Origin: Nitrospirota bacterium
GTDB taxonomy: Bacteria; Nitrospirota; Thermodesulfovibrionia; Thermodesulfovibrionales; Dissulfurispiraceae
NCBI GenBank assembly: GCA_021792185.1
Contig: JAJYVD010000021.1
Coordinates: 1 to 36,016, forward strand
DNA: 36,016 nt
Direction: 5' to 3'
Below are positions 15,695-23,815 of this stretch, in pieces. Each line of letters opens with the position of its first letter. The first letter of the stretch is position 1. The notes under the pieces are model-generated. The model saw only the letters and a program-made list of their open reading frames with translations, was not told where the DNA came from and did not search any database. Both the position numbers and the translations under genes were made by a program.

Positions 15695-17335
15695 CTATTT
15701 AAGCGCCTCTTCTGTTATCCTTTCTGCCGTCTCAAACACGGCTTTTTTGCCGTCCTCGGTCCTCGCCTCTATGTAAAACCTGACTTTCGGTTCCGTGCCG
15801 GACGGCCTTATCATAAGCCACGAGCCGTCATCAAATACTATCTTTGTGCCGTCAACCGTAATCATGTCCTTTACAATTCTTGCCTTGCCTCCAATATCAA
15901 TGACCGTTCCTATTTTATAATTCTCCTTAATGACCGAAAGTTTTTTTATAAGAGGCTCTCCGATAAGGGACGAATCAACGGCGATCCCCGAACGGTCGGG
16001 ATAATAATATCCGAATTCATCCATGACAGCTTTGAGGTATTCATTAAGATTTTTCCCTGTTACGGCCATCATCTCTATGGATAAAAGAAGGCCGAAGATC
16101 GCATCTTTTTCGAGCGTATGGTTGTAGCCGGATATGCCGTCGGACTCCTCAAAAGCTACTATCGCCCGTTCGCCTGATGCCTTAAGCATGTATGGCCTGA
16201 AGTTCTTAAATCCTACTTTCGTCTCCTTTATAGGAATACCGAGTTTTTCAGCGATTGCGTTCACAAAATTGCTTGTCCCTACGGACTTTGCTACTACACC
16301 TTTAATGCCCTTATGCTTATTAAGGAAATGAAGCGCCATAGCTCCGAAATAGTTCATGGGTATCTGCACTATACTGTCGCCGTATCCGGCAGCGAATCTT
16401 ATACGGTCGCCATCGGGGTCCATAATAGCTCCGAGTTTGAAACGGGCATTGCTTTGCTTTAAAACACTTTCGACCCCGGCCATATTTTTCTCTGAAGGCT
16501 CCGGAGCAACGCCGCCGAATAAATAATCGTCCTCTGTTCTGAGATATTTGATTTTAGGAGATTCGCCGATAATCCTTTGAATGCGGCCTCTCGTGGCTCC
16601 GTGAACATTATCTATGCATATAATGCAGTCGCTGCCGTCTATGAAATCGCGGATTTTTCCGATATCGAGGGTCTTTCGTTCCGTTATATATTCAATGTAG
16701 AGTTCCGTTAAATCTGTCCTCTCAGCAACAACCCTTGACTCCTGATCCTTGACCCTTGACCCTTCTTTCATCATCCTGTTGGCTATCTCTTCTATTTTTG
16801 TCGTAATCTCCGAGCCTGCAGGGCCGCCATCTGACGGGTTGAACTTGAATCCCGCATAATTTGCCGGATTATGAGACGGCGTAAGGTTTATGGAACATGC
16901 GGCTTTCATCATCTCTATACCTGCGGAAAATTCAGGCGTTACAGCCTCTCCAGCGTACCACGCCTTTATGCCTTCCTTTTGAAGAATGCCTATAACCTCC
17001 ATCGCAAAGTCAGGGCCTAAAAACCTGTTGTCATGCCCGACAATAACTCCCCTCTTTTTTATCTCGTCAAAATTCTTTACCCCCATAGCCTGCATAACAG
17101 CGGCGTCACTGCCCTTGAACATCTCTATTATCGCCATCGTTACGATCCGTATATTATTGAACGTGAAATCAGTGCCTATCTCGCCGCGCCATCCCGAAGT
17201 GCCGAATACGACTTTCGCCGGGCTTGTATTGTCCCGCGCAAATTTCTCGATAACAGGCAAAAGCTCCCTTCCCTTTGACGCATCGGCCATTATTACCTTC
17301 CAGCACGCATCGGCGTTTTCAAAGATTTGACTCAT
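15695..17335 (-). CDS. alpha-D-phosphohexomutase (phosphoglucomutase/phosphomannomutase)
   Basis: Moves phosphate between C1 and C6 of a hexose, feeding glycogen, cell-wall or nucleotide-sugar synthesis. The 546-residue protein has the phosphoserine loop NLTPSHNPANYAG (Ser154), the Mg loop DPDGDRIRF (Asp306, 308, 310), the sugar loop FEESDGISGYNHT and the phosphate-binding loop RPSGTEPKVRF. ATG at 17335 is chosen because GGTGGAGGAA lies 5 nt upstream; a GTG at 17347 falls inside that Shine-Dalgarno. Residues 191-203 (EGSRVKDQESRVV) are encoded by a tandem heptamer repeat and look like an insertion beside the active-site domain. Substrate (glucose or mannose) is not decided by the motifs. The GH57 enzyme elsewhere in the window could supply or use the same sugar phosphates. 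Confidence 0.94.
   Translation of the reverse strand: MSQIFENADACWKVIMADASKGRELLPVIEKFARDNTSPAKVVFGTSGWRGEIGTDFTFNNIRIVTMAIIEMFKGSDAAVMQAMGVKNFDEIKKRGVIVGHDNRFLGPDFAMEVIGILQKEGIKAWYAGEAVTPEFSAGIEMMKAACSINLTPSHNPANYAGFKFNPSDGGPAGSEITTKIEEIANRMMKEGSRVKDQESRVVAERTDLTELYIEYITERKTLDIGKIRDFIDGSDCIICIDNVHGATRGRIQRIIGESPKIKYLRTEDDYLFGGVAPEPSEKNMAGVESVLKQSNARFKLGAIMDPDGDRIRFAAGYGDSIVQIPMNYFGAMALHFLNKHKGIKGVVAKSVGTSNFVNAIAEKLGIPIKETKVGFKNFRPYMLKASGERAIVAFEESDGISGYNHTLEKDAIFGLLLSIEMMAVTGKNLNEYLKAVMDEFGYYYPDRSGIAVDSSLIGEPLIKKLSVIKENYKIGTVIDIGGKARIVKDMITVDGTKIVFDDGSWLMIRPSGTEPKVRFYIEARTEDGKKAVFETAERITEEALK
16734..16761. repeat. four tandem 7-bp units inside the phosphohexomutase gene
   Basis: CTTGACT, CCTGATC, CTTGACC, CTTGACC follow one another on the plus strand, then a partial CTTC. 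Seven is not a multiple of three, so gain or loss of one unit would shift the frame. The coding frame stays open across it. Confidence 0.75.
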
Positions 17336-17355
17336 TAATTCCTCCACCTCTAATC

Positions 17356-17368
17356 GGGGACCGTCCCC
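17356..17368. repeat. GGGGAC/GTCCCC palindrome
   Basis: Six-bp perfect arms around a single C, 20 bp upstream of the phosphohexomutase start. It could be part of a dispersed repeat family or a protein site. Confidence 0.5.
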
Positions 17369-17429
17369 TCTGTTGATAAGAATATTTTATCACTAAAATA
17401 GATGATGTCAAATTTATACAGCAACTATC

Positions 17430-17593
17430 GATGTGAGGCATACTTCAAAAGCCTTTACTAAGTGTAATTACCAGTGCAATCCGGAGACTACCTCTGCCTC
17501 ATTCAATAAGAGAGCAATGCTGTAGCTCACGGGAGAGAGAATGTTGTGATGATATTCCATATGAGTAAAGGCTTTTTCAGCACGCCTCACATC
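17430..17593. mobile_element. MITE-like element with 30-bp imperfect terminal inverted repeats
   Basis: 17430-17459 and 17564-17593 are inverted copies matching at 26 of 30 positions (outer GATGTGAGGC, inner AAAAGCCTTTACT identical). They enclose 104 bp with no ORF. No target-site duplication is evident. It fills most of the gap between the phosphohexomutase gene and the small ORF, and ends 13 bp beyond that ORF's stop. Alternatives are a large RNA hairpin or a decayed insertion sequence end pair. Confidence 0.6.
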
Positions 17594-17606
17594 CCATAAC
17601 TTGTAA

Positions 17607-17867
17607 TCAAATATTTGAAAAATTCAACACAAAGCGCGGGTTCGCTTCAATGACTTTATCGACGAAACTTTTAAACAACATTCTCTTATACCCGTCATCC
17701 GCATCGGCGGCATCTATTTTTGATGAAACATATATTATCTTTGCTTTACACAAGAAATAACACTTATAAAGGCGTTGAAGCGGATTTGCACTTTGTGTTA
17801 TGAAAAGCTTTGAAGTCGTGCCTTCCATGCATAGGCTACAAATCATCCGGTTATCTTTTTCCCCCAT
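17607..17867 (-). CDS. small Cys-containing protein of unknown function
   Basis: An 86-residue reading frame overlapping the 3' end of the deaminase gene by 25 bp. The start ATG has AAAGG 8 nt upstream. CSLCMEG near residue 10 and CYFLCK near residue 36 give a CxxC...CxxxC arrangement that might bind zinc or iron. The second half (GYKRMLFKSFVDKVIEANPRF) is amphipathic. I recognise no family. The overlap and orderly composition favour a real gene, but it could be fortuitous. Confidence 0.45.
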   Translation of the reverse strand: MGEKDNRMICSLCMEGTTSKLFITQSANPLQRLYKCYFLCKAKIIYVSSKIDAADADDGYKRMLFKSFVDKVIEANPRFVLNFSNI

Positions 17868-19174
17868 TCAGACGCCTTTCGCAGTATCTCGTCTTCGTCC
17901 GCCGAGATCAGCCTTCCGCTGTTGACAAGCAACCTTCCGTTCACCATAACATCTTCGACATCCGACTCCATAGCTGAATAAACAATATGCGAATAAACAT
18001 CGTACATCGGCATAAGATGGGGCTTTTTAAAATCTAAGCTTATAATGTCCGCAAGTTTGCCTTTCTCGATACTCCCGATCCTGTCTCCAAGACCGAGCGC
18101 GTCCGCGCCCCATTTGGTAGCCATAAGGAGCGCAGTTTTAGCGTCTATAACCGTAGGATCTCCGGAAAAAGTCTTATGCACCTTGGCCGCTGTGGACATC
18201 TCGCTCAAAATGCTTAAGTCATTGTTGCTCGCGGCCCCGTCAGTGCCGAAGGAAACCTTTATGCCGGAACTCAGCATTTTCGGCACAGGCGCGATGCCCG
18301 ATGCAAGCTTTAAATTGCTCTCGATGCAATGAGAAACGCCGACATTTTTCCGGGCGAGAAATTCTATCTCGTTGTCATCCACCCAAACGCAATGGGCTGC
18401 CAGCACATTCTTGTCGAGAAAGCCTATGGCATCGAGGTGTTCTACGGGCCTTTTGGCGTATTTCGATATAATCTCGCCCACCTCCCATTCGGTCTCGGCA
18501 AGATGGATGCTTAAAGGCACATCGAGCCTCTCAGCGGTCTCCTTTATCTTCTTCAATGTCTCGGGCGAGCAAGCATAGGCGGAATGAGGCGCAATGCAAG
18601 GAATTATCAGGTCGTCGCCTTTCCAGTTGCTTATAAATCTTTCCGCATTTCTGATATAATCGTCTGCCGAGTTTCCGGTCTTTGTCGGAAAATCCACAAT
18701 GCCGGCTCCGATAACCGCCCTCATCCCGATCTCTTTGGTTGAAGCCGCCACGCTTTCCCCGAAAAAATACATATCGTTATATGCGGTAACCCCTCCCCTC
18801 AACATCTCAAGGCATGCGAGCTTGGTCGCATCGAAAACGAATTCCGGGCTAAGCCACCTGTTTTCGGCAGGCCAGATATGTCTTTCAAGCCAATCCTTCA
18901 ACGGCATGTCGTCCGCAAGACCTCTGAAATAGACCATAGCTGCGTGAGTATGGGTATTGATAAGTCCCGGCATCACGATCCTGTCCTTGCCTTCGATAAG
19001 ATTGCCGGAAAAGTATTTTTTCATTATCTCGTCCGAGCCGCCGACATCGATTATCTTTTCGCCTTTAACCGCCACTGCGCCGTTACGGATTACATCGAGC
19101 TTTTCATTCATGGTAATCACATAATCGCCGCAGATAATGTAATCTACTGTTTGCACAAAATCTCCAAAGTTCAT
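17843..19174 (-). CDS. amidohydrolase: MTA/SAH deaminase or aminofutalosine deaminase
   Basis: Metal-dependent deaminase of the MtaD/SsnA/TrzN group, 443 residues. Zinc ligands are visible: INTHTHAAM (His75, His77), SIHLAETE (His224, with Glu227 as catalytic acid), AAHCVW (His261) and GTDGAASNN (Asp312); His197 in APHSAY is the usual substrate-side histidine. Members deaminate 5'-methylthioadenosine and S-adenosylhomocysteine; close relatives (MqnX) deaminate aminodeoxyfutalosine in menaquinone synthesis. The UbiA-family gene upstream on the same strand makes the MqnX role plausible. Its ATG overlaps the stop of the restriction-modification gene (ATGA), so translation is likely coupled. Confidence 0.88.
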   Translation of the reverse strand: MNFGDFVQTVDYIICGDYVITMNEKLDVIRNGAVAVKGEKIIDVGGSDEIMKKYFSGNLIEGKDRIVMPGLINTHTHAAMVYFRGLADDMPLKDWLERHIWPAENRWLSPEFVFDATKLACLEMLRGGVTAYNDMYFFGESVAASTKEIGMRAVIGAGIVDFPTKTGNSADDYIRNAERFISNWKGDDLIIPCIAPHSAYACSPETLKKIKETAERLDVPLSIHLAETEWEVGEIISKYAKRPVEHLDAIGFLDKNVLAAHCVWVDDNEIEFLARKNVGVSHCIESNLKLASGIAPVPKMLSSGIKVSFGTDGAASNNDLSILSEMSTAAKVHKTFSGDPTVIDAKTALLMATKWGADALGLGDRIGSIEKGKLADIISLDFKKPHLMPMYDVYSHIVYSAMESDVEDVMVNGRLLVNSGRLISADEDEILRKASEWGKKITG

Positions 19175-22100
19175 TTGTTTTTAAGTTCTATAACATCTTC
19201 TTCGACCTGAGGATAGATTTTGTCGATTTCGTTCTGTATTTTCACGGTCTTTTCAATTGCGGTTACAACTTTTAAGTAGTGTTTTATATCGTCGAGGGAT
19301 AGAATCCTTTCCTTTCTGTCTTTCAGCCATTTCTCGCATACCTGATAACCGCCTACCTGATAGTTCCAGATTTCCGGCTCTATGAATTCAAAATACTGCT
19401 CCTTGTTTATGTAAAGCCTTCTTTGCTCGTATTTTAGTTTCTCGACCCTGTTGTCACCTTTGCCCTTAAATCTAACCGCAGGCTTATCAGGTTCCGGTGA
19501 TTTGAAAAGATGCAGTTTAACAAGCTTCTCTCCGTAAGCAGCCATCTTGCTGAACAGCTTGTAATCTTTTGCAAAAGGAATTCGAGGAAAATCTATCTTC
19601 AAAAACTCGGCGTATTTTGTGCGGTAAATGTCCGAATAAAGAACAGCATAAATGTAATAAAATATTTGTTCCGGCGCCGGCTCTTTCTTGAATATCTTTG
19701 ATAATGCCTCTGTCAGGGCAGAAGATAAATTAGGCATCTTTACATCATATTCAGCCTGCGGTTCAAAAAGCATTATGGCACGGCCAAAAGTAAACCTTTC
19801 CCGTGGGCTTCTTTCTTTTTGATAAAGGTAAAGAGGGAAAAGATATGATCGCTCGCGTGTTTCCAGAGATACTGTGCAATCGTTAATAATCGTATCCGTA
19901 CAAAGTGCATGTCTAAATTTGCCATTCACTTGACGGTTTGTCATCAAGCCTAAATTTTCTTTCATCATATGCCGCATAACTTCTTTGCGGGAACGCTCTA
20001 TAACAGCGTCATGATAAAAAATCCATTTTTCATCAAAAGGACGATACAAAATCTTTGTTATAGCCTGCTCCCAATCGTCATCTTTCCTTACGGCTTCGCG
20101 CGCATCTTCCAATTTAAACTTTGAAGTGTCGTGCAGCTTGAATGTCTGCCTTATAATTTCATCGGGTAATTTCTTATCCTTGAACATTCTGATACGACGT
20201 TTGAGGACTTCTTTGTCATTGTCGATCACAAAGCCGTCCCTTGAAGTCACTATTCCGACACTATTCACCGGAAAAATATTAGTTATTTTGGGATATGTGT
20301 CGTATAGCTTTAAAAGTCCTTCGTCTCTCGGTATGAAAAGGTAAAACTCCGACGCGGGGTTAATCTTCTTCCATTTTGTAGTTTTAATATCGTGTTTGTT
20401 AAGCCAATCGTATTTATCTTCTCTTACGCCCCATAGCTCAGAGTGCGAAATCTTTTTCTTCAAGCCCTTTTTCTTTATAAACACGGCAATGGCAACGCCT
20501 TGCTGAATGTCGAAAACATTTTCATCTTTACTGCCGTCGGGACACCGTTCTTTTTTCAGGCTATTGCCATGAAGATCGAGAATATAAATCTCGTCAAAAC
20601 TCTGCATCAATGATTGACGCATACCTCTAAAAGTGGGGTTATCAAGATAGCTGTGGTTTGTAATGAACCCCAAGATGCCTTCTCCTGCTTGTTCTATCTT
20701 CCATTGGGCGAAACGAATAAATTTTACATAATCGTCTTGAAGCCATTTTGGATTTTTCTCGCCGAGAGGTTTCCCGTCAACCTGAAAATAAGCCTTGATC
20801 TCACTTGATATCCATTCTCCAATATTCGAAGAATGTCCGGAATACGGCGGATTGCCTAAAATCACCAGGACAGGCTGTTCTTTCTTAACCTTTCCCGCGA
20901 GGTGAGATTCCTCCGAGAGGGATGACATTCCCGGCAGTTCCGTCTGAGCAAGCTCTTCCATCTCAAGGGTATTAGTCAGATAGAGCTTTAACCTCTCGTC
21001 TTCGTGAAGTTTGTATCCAAGCTCTTCGAGCAGAAAAGACATCTTTAGATGTCCGATTGCGTATGGGGCCATCATCAGTTCAAACGCATAAAAATTTTTA
21101 AGCACATGCTCTTTGATGAATTTGTCTTTTGCTCCTTCGCCATATTTGGATGTGAATTCATCCGTTGCCAGTCTTGCGGCTTCCGCTAAAAAGGTAAGCG
21201 TGCCTGCCGCGGGGTCCAAAACCGTTACAGAAGGATTCGCAAAGCCTTCATCCTTGTTGAAATGCTCTTTCAACATATGATGCAGAGAGCGGACAATGTA
21301 AGAGACTACAGGCTCCGGCGTATAATAAACGCCCCTTTTCTCTCTGGTCTTGGGATCATATTCCGCAAGAAATGTCTCGTAGAAATGAACTATGGGATCT
21401 TTACCCTTATGCTGATGAAAATATGTATCGAGCAGCTTATAAACATCGGTAACCGCTAAGACCTCCGAGATATCGTCTACAATCCACTCCATCTGTTTTG
21501 GAAGGTCTCCGAGAGAGATAAATCTAAAAACGTCCCTCAAAATTCCGATTGTTTGCGGAATATGGTCGTATGCGAGCTTCCTGTTAAACCCGTTCTGAGA
21601 GCGTGTGCGGGCCGCAAAAAGACCGTATGTGATGGTCTGCGAGTAAAGGTCTGCAAAATCCTCTTTTAAAAGTCCGCTTATAAGGTAAGTCCTGAATGCC
21701 TCATAGAATCCGAATATATGTCCCTTCTTTATCTTTTCCTCTTCTTTTAATTCTTGAGCTATAACCTCATCCCTTAAAAACCGTGTCCTCTTTGCAAGCT
21801 CAACAGCAAGATTTTTGGCATCGTAAACATTCGGCAGAGAAAAAGAGAAAAACTTTTCCATCAACTTTATGAAATCCTGCTCTTTTTCTACGGGAGGAAC
21901 CGTCTTAAGTTTATGCACTACATACGGTCTGCCGATAAGAGCTTTATCAACCAATTCACCGTTACGATAAAGCCTGAACTCAAAAAAATCAGTAAGTATC
22001 AGATTAGGAAATGTGTGCAAGTAACGTCTTAACTGTTCGGAGTCTTCGATGCTGTCTAAATTCGCAACTGTAGGCGCTTTGGCTTCGATATACCCGATTA

Positions 22101-22302
22101 TATGCTGTTTCCCATCCCATATCCTGAAGTCGGGATTGCCTGCCTCGGTCTTTTTGGGGAGCGTTGTGATATGGATATTTTTCTTGCCGCATGATTCCGA
22201 ATAGTTATTTAAAAGGGTTTCAAGAATGGAATAGTAGCTCTCTTCCCTTGCATCGCCTCTATCGGCAACATCGAATATTTTTTTCAGATAGGATTTCAGC
22301 AT
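19171..22302 (-). CDS. fused restriction-modification enzyme (type IIG / ISP-like)
   Basis: A single 1043-residue polypeptide with both activities expected. The N-terminal domain has a PD-(D/E)xK nuclease pattern: GNPDFRIW (Asp58) and GYIEAKAP (Glu73, Lys75). Residues ~300-500 form an N6-adenine methyltransferase: GVYYTPEPVVSYIV, motif I VLDPAAGTLTF (363-367) and motif IV LGNPPYSGHS (484-487). The rest resembles the target-recognition and C-terminal part of type ISP enzymes, but there is no helicase between nuclease and methylase, so it is shorter than LlaBIII-type ISP proteins and closer to type IIG in layout. No separate methylase or specificity gene is nearby. The ATG lacks a clear Shine-Dalgarno and lies 66 bp after the UbiA gene. 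It should protect against phage by cutting unmethylated DNA. Confidence 0.9.
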   Translation of the reverse strand: MLKSYLKKIFDVADRGDAREESYYSILETLLNNYSESCGKKNIHITTLPKKTEAGNPDFRIWDGKQHIIGYIEAKAPTVANLDSIEDSEQLRRYLHTFPNLILTDFFEFRLYRNGELVDKALIGRPYVVHKLKTVPPVEKEQDFIKLMEKFFSFSLPNVYDAKNLAVELAKRTRFLRDEVIAQELKEEEKIKKGHIFGFYEAFRTYLISGLLKEDFADLYSQTITYGLFAARTRSQNGFNRKLAYDHIPQTIGILRDVFRFISLGDLPKQMEWIVDDISEVLAVTDVYKLLDTYFHQHKGKDPIVHFYETFLAEYDPKTREKRGVYYTPEPVVSYIVRSLHHMLKEHFNKDEGFANPSVTVLDPAAGTLTFLAEAARLATDEFTSKYGEGAKDKFIKEHVLKNFYAFELMMAPYAIGHLKMSFLLEELGYKLHEDERLKLYLTNTLEMEELAQTELPGMSSLSEESHLAGKVKKEQPVLVILGNPPYSGHSSNIGEWISSEIKAYFQVDGKPLGEKNPKWLQDDYVKFIRFAQWKIEQAGEGILGFITNHSYLDNPTFRGMRQSLMQSFDEIYILDLHGNSLKKERCPDGSKDENVFDIQQGVAIAVFIKKKGLKKKISHSELWGVREDKYDWLNKHDIKTTKWKKINPASEFYLFIPRDEGLLKLYDTYPKITNIFPVNSVGIVTSRDGFVIDNDKEVLKRRIRMFKDKKLPDEIIRQTFKLHDTSKFKLEDAREAVRKDDDWEQAITKILYRPFDEKWIFYHDAVIERSRKEVMRHMMKENLGLMTNRQVNGKFRHALCTDTIINDCTVSLETRERSYLFPLYLYQKERSPRERFTFGRAIMLFEPQAEYDVKMPNLSSALTEALSKIFKKEPAPEQIFYYIYAVLYSDIYRTKYAEFLKIDFPRIPFAKDYKLFSKMAAYGEKLVKLHLFKSPEPDKPAVRFKGKGDNRVEKLKYEQRRLYINKEQYFEFIEPEIWNYQVGGYQVCEKWLKDRKERILSLDDIKHYLKVVTAIEKTVKIQNEIDKIYPQVEEDVIELKNK

Positions 22303-22368
22303 TTACGGTTTTTATTGCAAAAAGCCTTATTCCCCCTGTGTCAATATCGGTTTTCTTTCTATAAAACT

Positions 22369-23229
22369 TTACATCAATACAGTTATCGCTGTAAACACGA
22401 ATACCGCGATGCTTATATAGCCGTTCATATTGAAAAACGCCATGTTCAGCTTGCTTAAATCGTCCGGTTTAACAAGGGAATGCTCGTAAATAAGCAGCCC
22501 CGCGACAAAAAATATGCCTGCCCAGTAAACAATTCCCAAATTGAAAATAATGCCGTTCGCGCCCAGTAAAGACCACGTCGTGAAATGGAAAATCCTTGAA
22601 AGTATCAATGCCTGTTTAACGCCGAATCTTTGTGGAATGGAATGCAGTCCGTGGCTTTTATCGAACCCTATATCCTGAAGGGCGTAGAGTATGTCAAAGC
22701 CGGCAAGCCAGAATACTACGGCAATGCTCAACGGCATAATTTCCCAATCGAATGTTCCCCTCACGGCGATCCATGCCCCGAGCGGAGCCGCGGAAATGGC
22801 GATGCCGAGCACTATATGGGACAGCCATGTGAATCTTTTAGTGTATGAATAAATGAATAAAACGGCAATCGCGACCGGAGAAAGCTTCAGGCAAAGCGGA
22901 TTTAAATTATATGCCGCAAATACAAATACGACGAGGGAGATGAATGTAAAAACAGCCGCGTCAGTTATCCTTATCTTTCCGGAAGGTATTTCCCTGTTTG
23001 CGGTCCTCGGATTCAGCGCGTCGATATTCCTGTCGATTATCCTGTTCATGCCCATTGCGCCCGATCGGGCGCCGACCATCGCAACCGTGATCCAGAATAT
23101 TTGACTGAGGGGCGGAAAACCCGATGAGGCCAGTATCGCGCCCGTGAACGCGAAGGGAAGCGCGAAGACGGAATGGGATATCTTTATCATCCCGAGATAA
23201 AGAAGCGCCTTATTTTTAGCCGTTTCCAT
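22369..23229 (-). CDS. UbiA-family polyprenyltransferase (possible MqnP)
   Basis: Membrane prenyltransferase that attaches a polyprenyl chain to an aromatic acid in quinone synthesis. The 286-residue protein has the two Asp-rich Mg-pyrophosphate sites: NRIIDRNIDALNPRTANRE (Asn62, Asp66, Asp70) and FDILYALQDIGFDKSHG (Asp179, Asp186, Asp190), with about eight or nine hydrophobic segments. ATG at 23229 (AGG just upstream) is chosen over GTG at 23259, which has no Shine-Dalgarno. Annotated relatives are called 4-hydroxybenzoate octaprenyltransferase. In menaquinone-only anaerobes this clade often acts as MqnP of the futalosine pathway. The nearby deaminase supports that, though neither assignment is proven here. 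Confidence 0.9.
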   Translation of the reverse strand: METAKNKALLYLGMIKISHSVFALPFAFTGAILASSGFPPLSQIFWITVAMVGARSGAMGMNRIIDRNIDALNPRTANREIPSGKIRITDAAVFTFISLVVFVFAAYNLNPLCLKLSPVAIAVLFIYSYTKRFTWLSHIVLGIAISAAPLGAWIAVRGTFDWEIMPLSIAVVFWLAGFDILYALQDIGFDKSHGLHSIPQRFGVKQALILSRIFHFTTWSLLGANGIIFNLGIVYWAGIFFVAGLLIYEHSLVKPDDLSKLNMAFFNMNGYISIAVFVFTAITVLM

Positions 23230-23268
23230 CCAACCTATGATAACATACTTGCCGAACACGGCAAAATT

Positions 23269-23288
23269 ATGCTCTAATATGCTCTAAT
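23269..23288. repeat. two perfect tandem 10-bp units between ubiA and gcvH
   Basis: ATGCTCTAAT occurs twice head-to-tail, one helical turn apart, in the divergent promoter region: 39 bp before the ubiA-type start and 22 bp before the gcvH -35. This spacing suits a regulator binding the same face of the DNA twice. Confidence 0.6.
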
Positions 23289-23310
23289 TAGTAACAAGCA
23301 TTTTTCTTGC

Positions 23311-23339
23311 TTGACAAAGAAAGAAAACTATGTTAGAAA
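23311..23339 (+). promoter_or_regulatory. sigma-70 promoter of the gcvH operon
   Basis: Perfect -35 TTGACA (23311-23316), 17-bp spacer, -10 TAGAAA (23334-23339) with TG one base before it. A leader of about 80 nt follows, with small inverted repeats (AAAGG/CCTTT near 23350-23367; CGTGG/CCACG near 23384-23411). No known riboswitch is recognised. Confidence 0.65.
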
Positions 23340-23428
23340 AATCACACTAAAGGGCTTTGTCCTTTTAAAAATTTAAGAGGAGTTCGTGGGGGAAATGAAG
23401 TATCTTCCACGCCTTAAAGGAGGAGAGT

Positions 23429-23815
23429 ATGAATCCCGACAATCTCAAATATCACAAAGAGCACACATGGGTTAAGGTATCCGGCAAAAAAGCAACTGTG
23501 GGTATAACCGATTACGCGCAGGACGCGCTGGGAGATATCGTGTACATCGACCTTCCGGAAGCGGATACGGAAGTCGAGGCGAGCACCGAAATGTCCGAGA
23601 TCGAATCGACAAAGGCGACATCGGCCGTCATAGCTCCGGTCAGCGGCACGATCATCGAGGCGAACGAAAAACTCGCAGACTCTCCCGAGATAATCAACGA
23701 AGAGCCCTACGGCAAGGGATGGATAGCCGTAATAGAAATGTCCAACGAATCCGAACTTGACGACCTCATGGACGCCGGAGATTACGAAAAATACATCGAA
23801 GAGGAAGCGAAATGA
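23429..23815 (+). CDS. gcvH: glycine cleavage system H protein
   Basis: Lipoyl carrier protein shuttling the aminomethyl group in glycine cleavage. The 128-residue sequence has the family start YHKEHTWVKV and the lipoylation site IESTKATSAV (Lys62), where most members have ESVKA. A strong AAAGGAGGAG Shine-Dalgarno lies before the ATG. gcvT and gcvP are not in the window; lpdA (the L protein) follows with an ATGA overlap. In some anaerobes a lone GcvH also supports lipoate assembly, so this copy need not mean a complete cleavage system. Confidence 0.97.
   Translation: MNPDNLKYHKEHTWVKVSGKKATVGITDYAQDALGDIVYIDLPEADTEVEASTEMSEIESTKATSAVIAPVSGTIIEANEKLADSPEIINEEPYGKGWIAVIEMSNESELDDLMDAGDYEKYIEEEAK

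Noticed and set aside
23340-23428. Glycine riboswitch before gcvH
   Set aside because: The leader is too short and lacks the conserved glycine aptamer core; only small hairpins are present.
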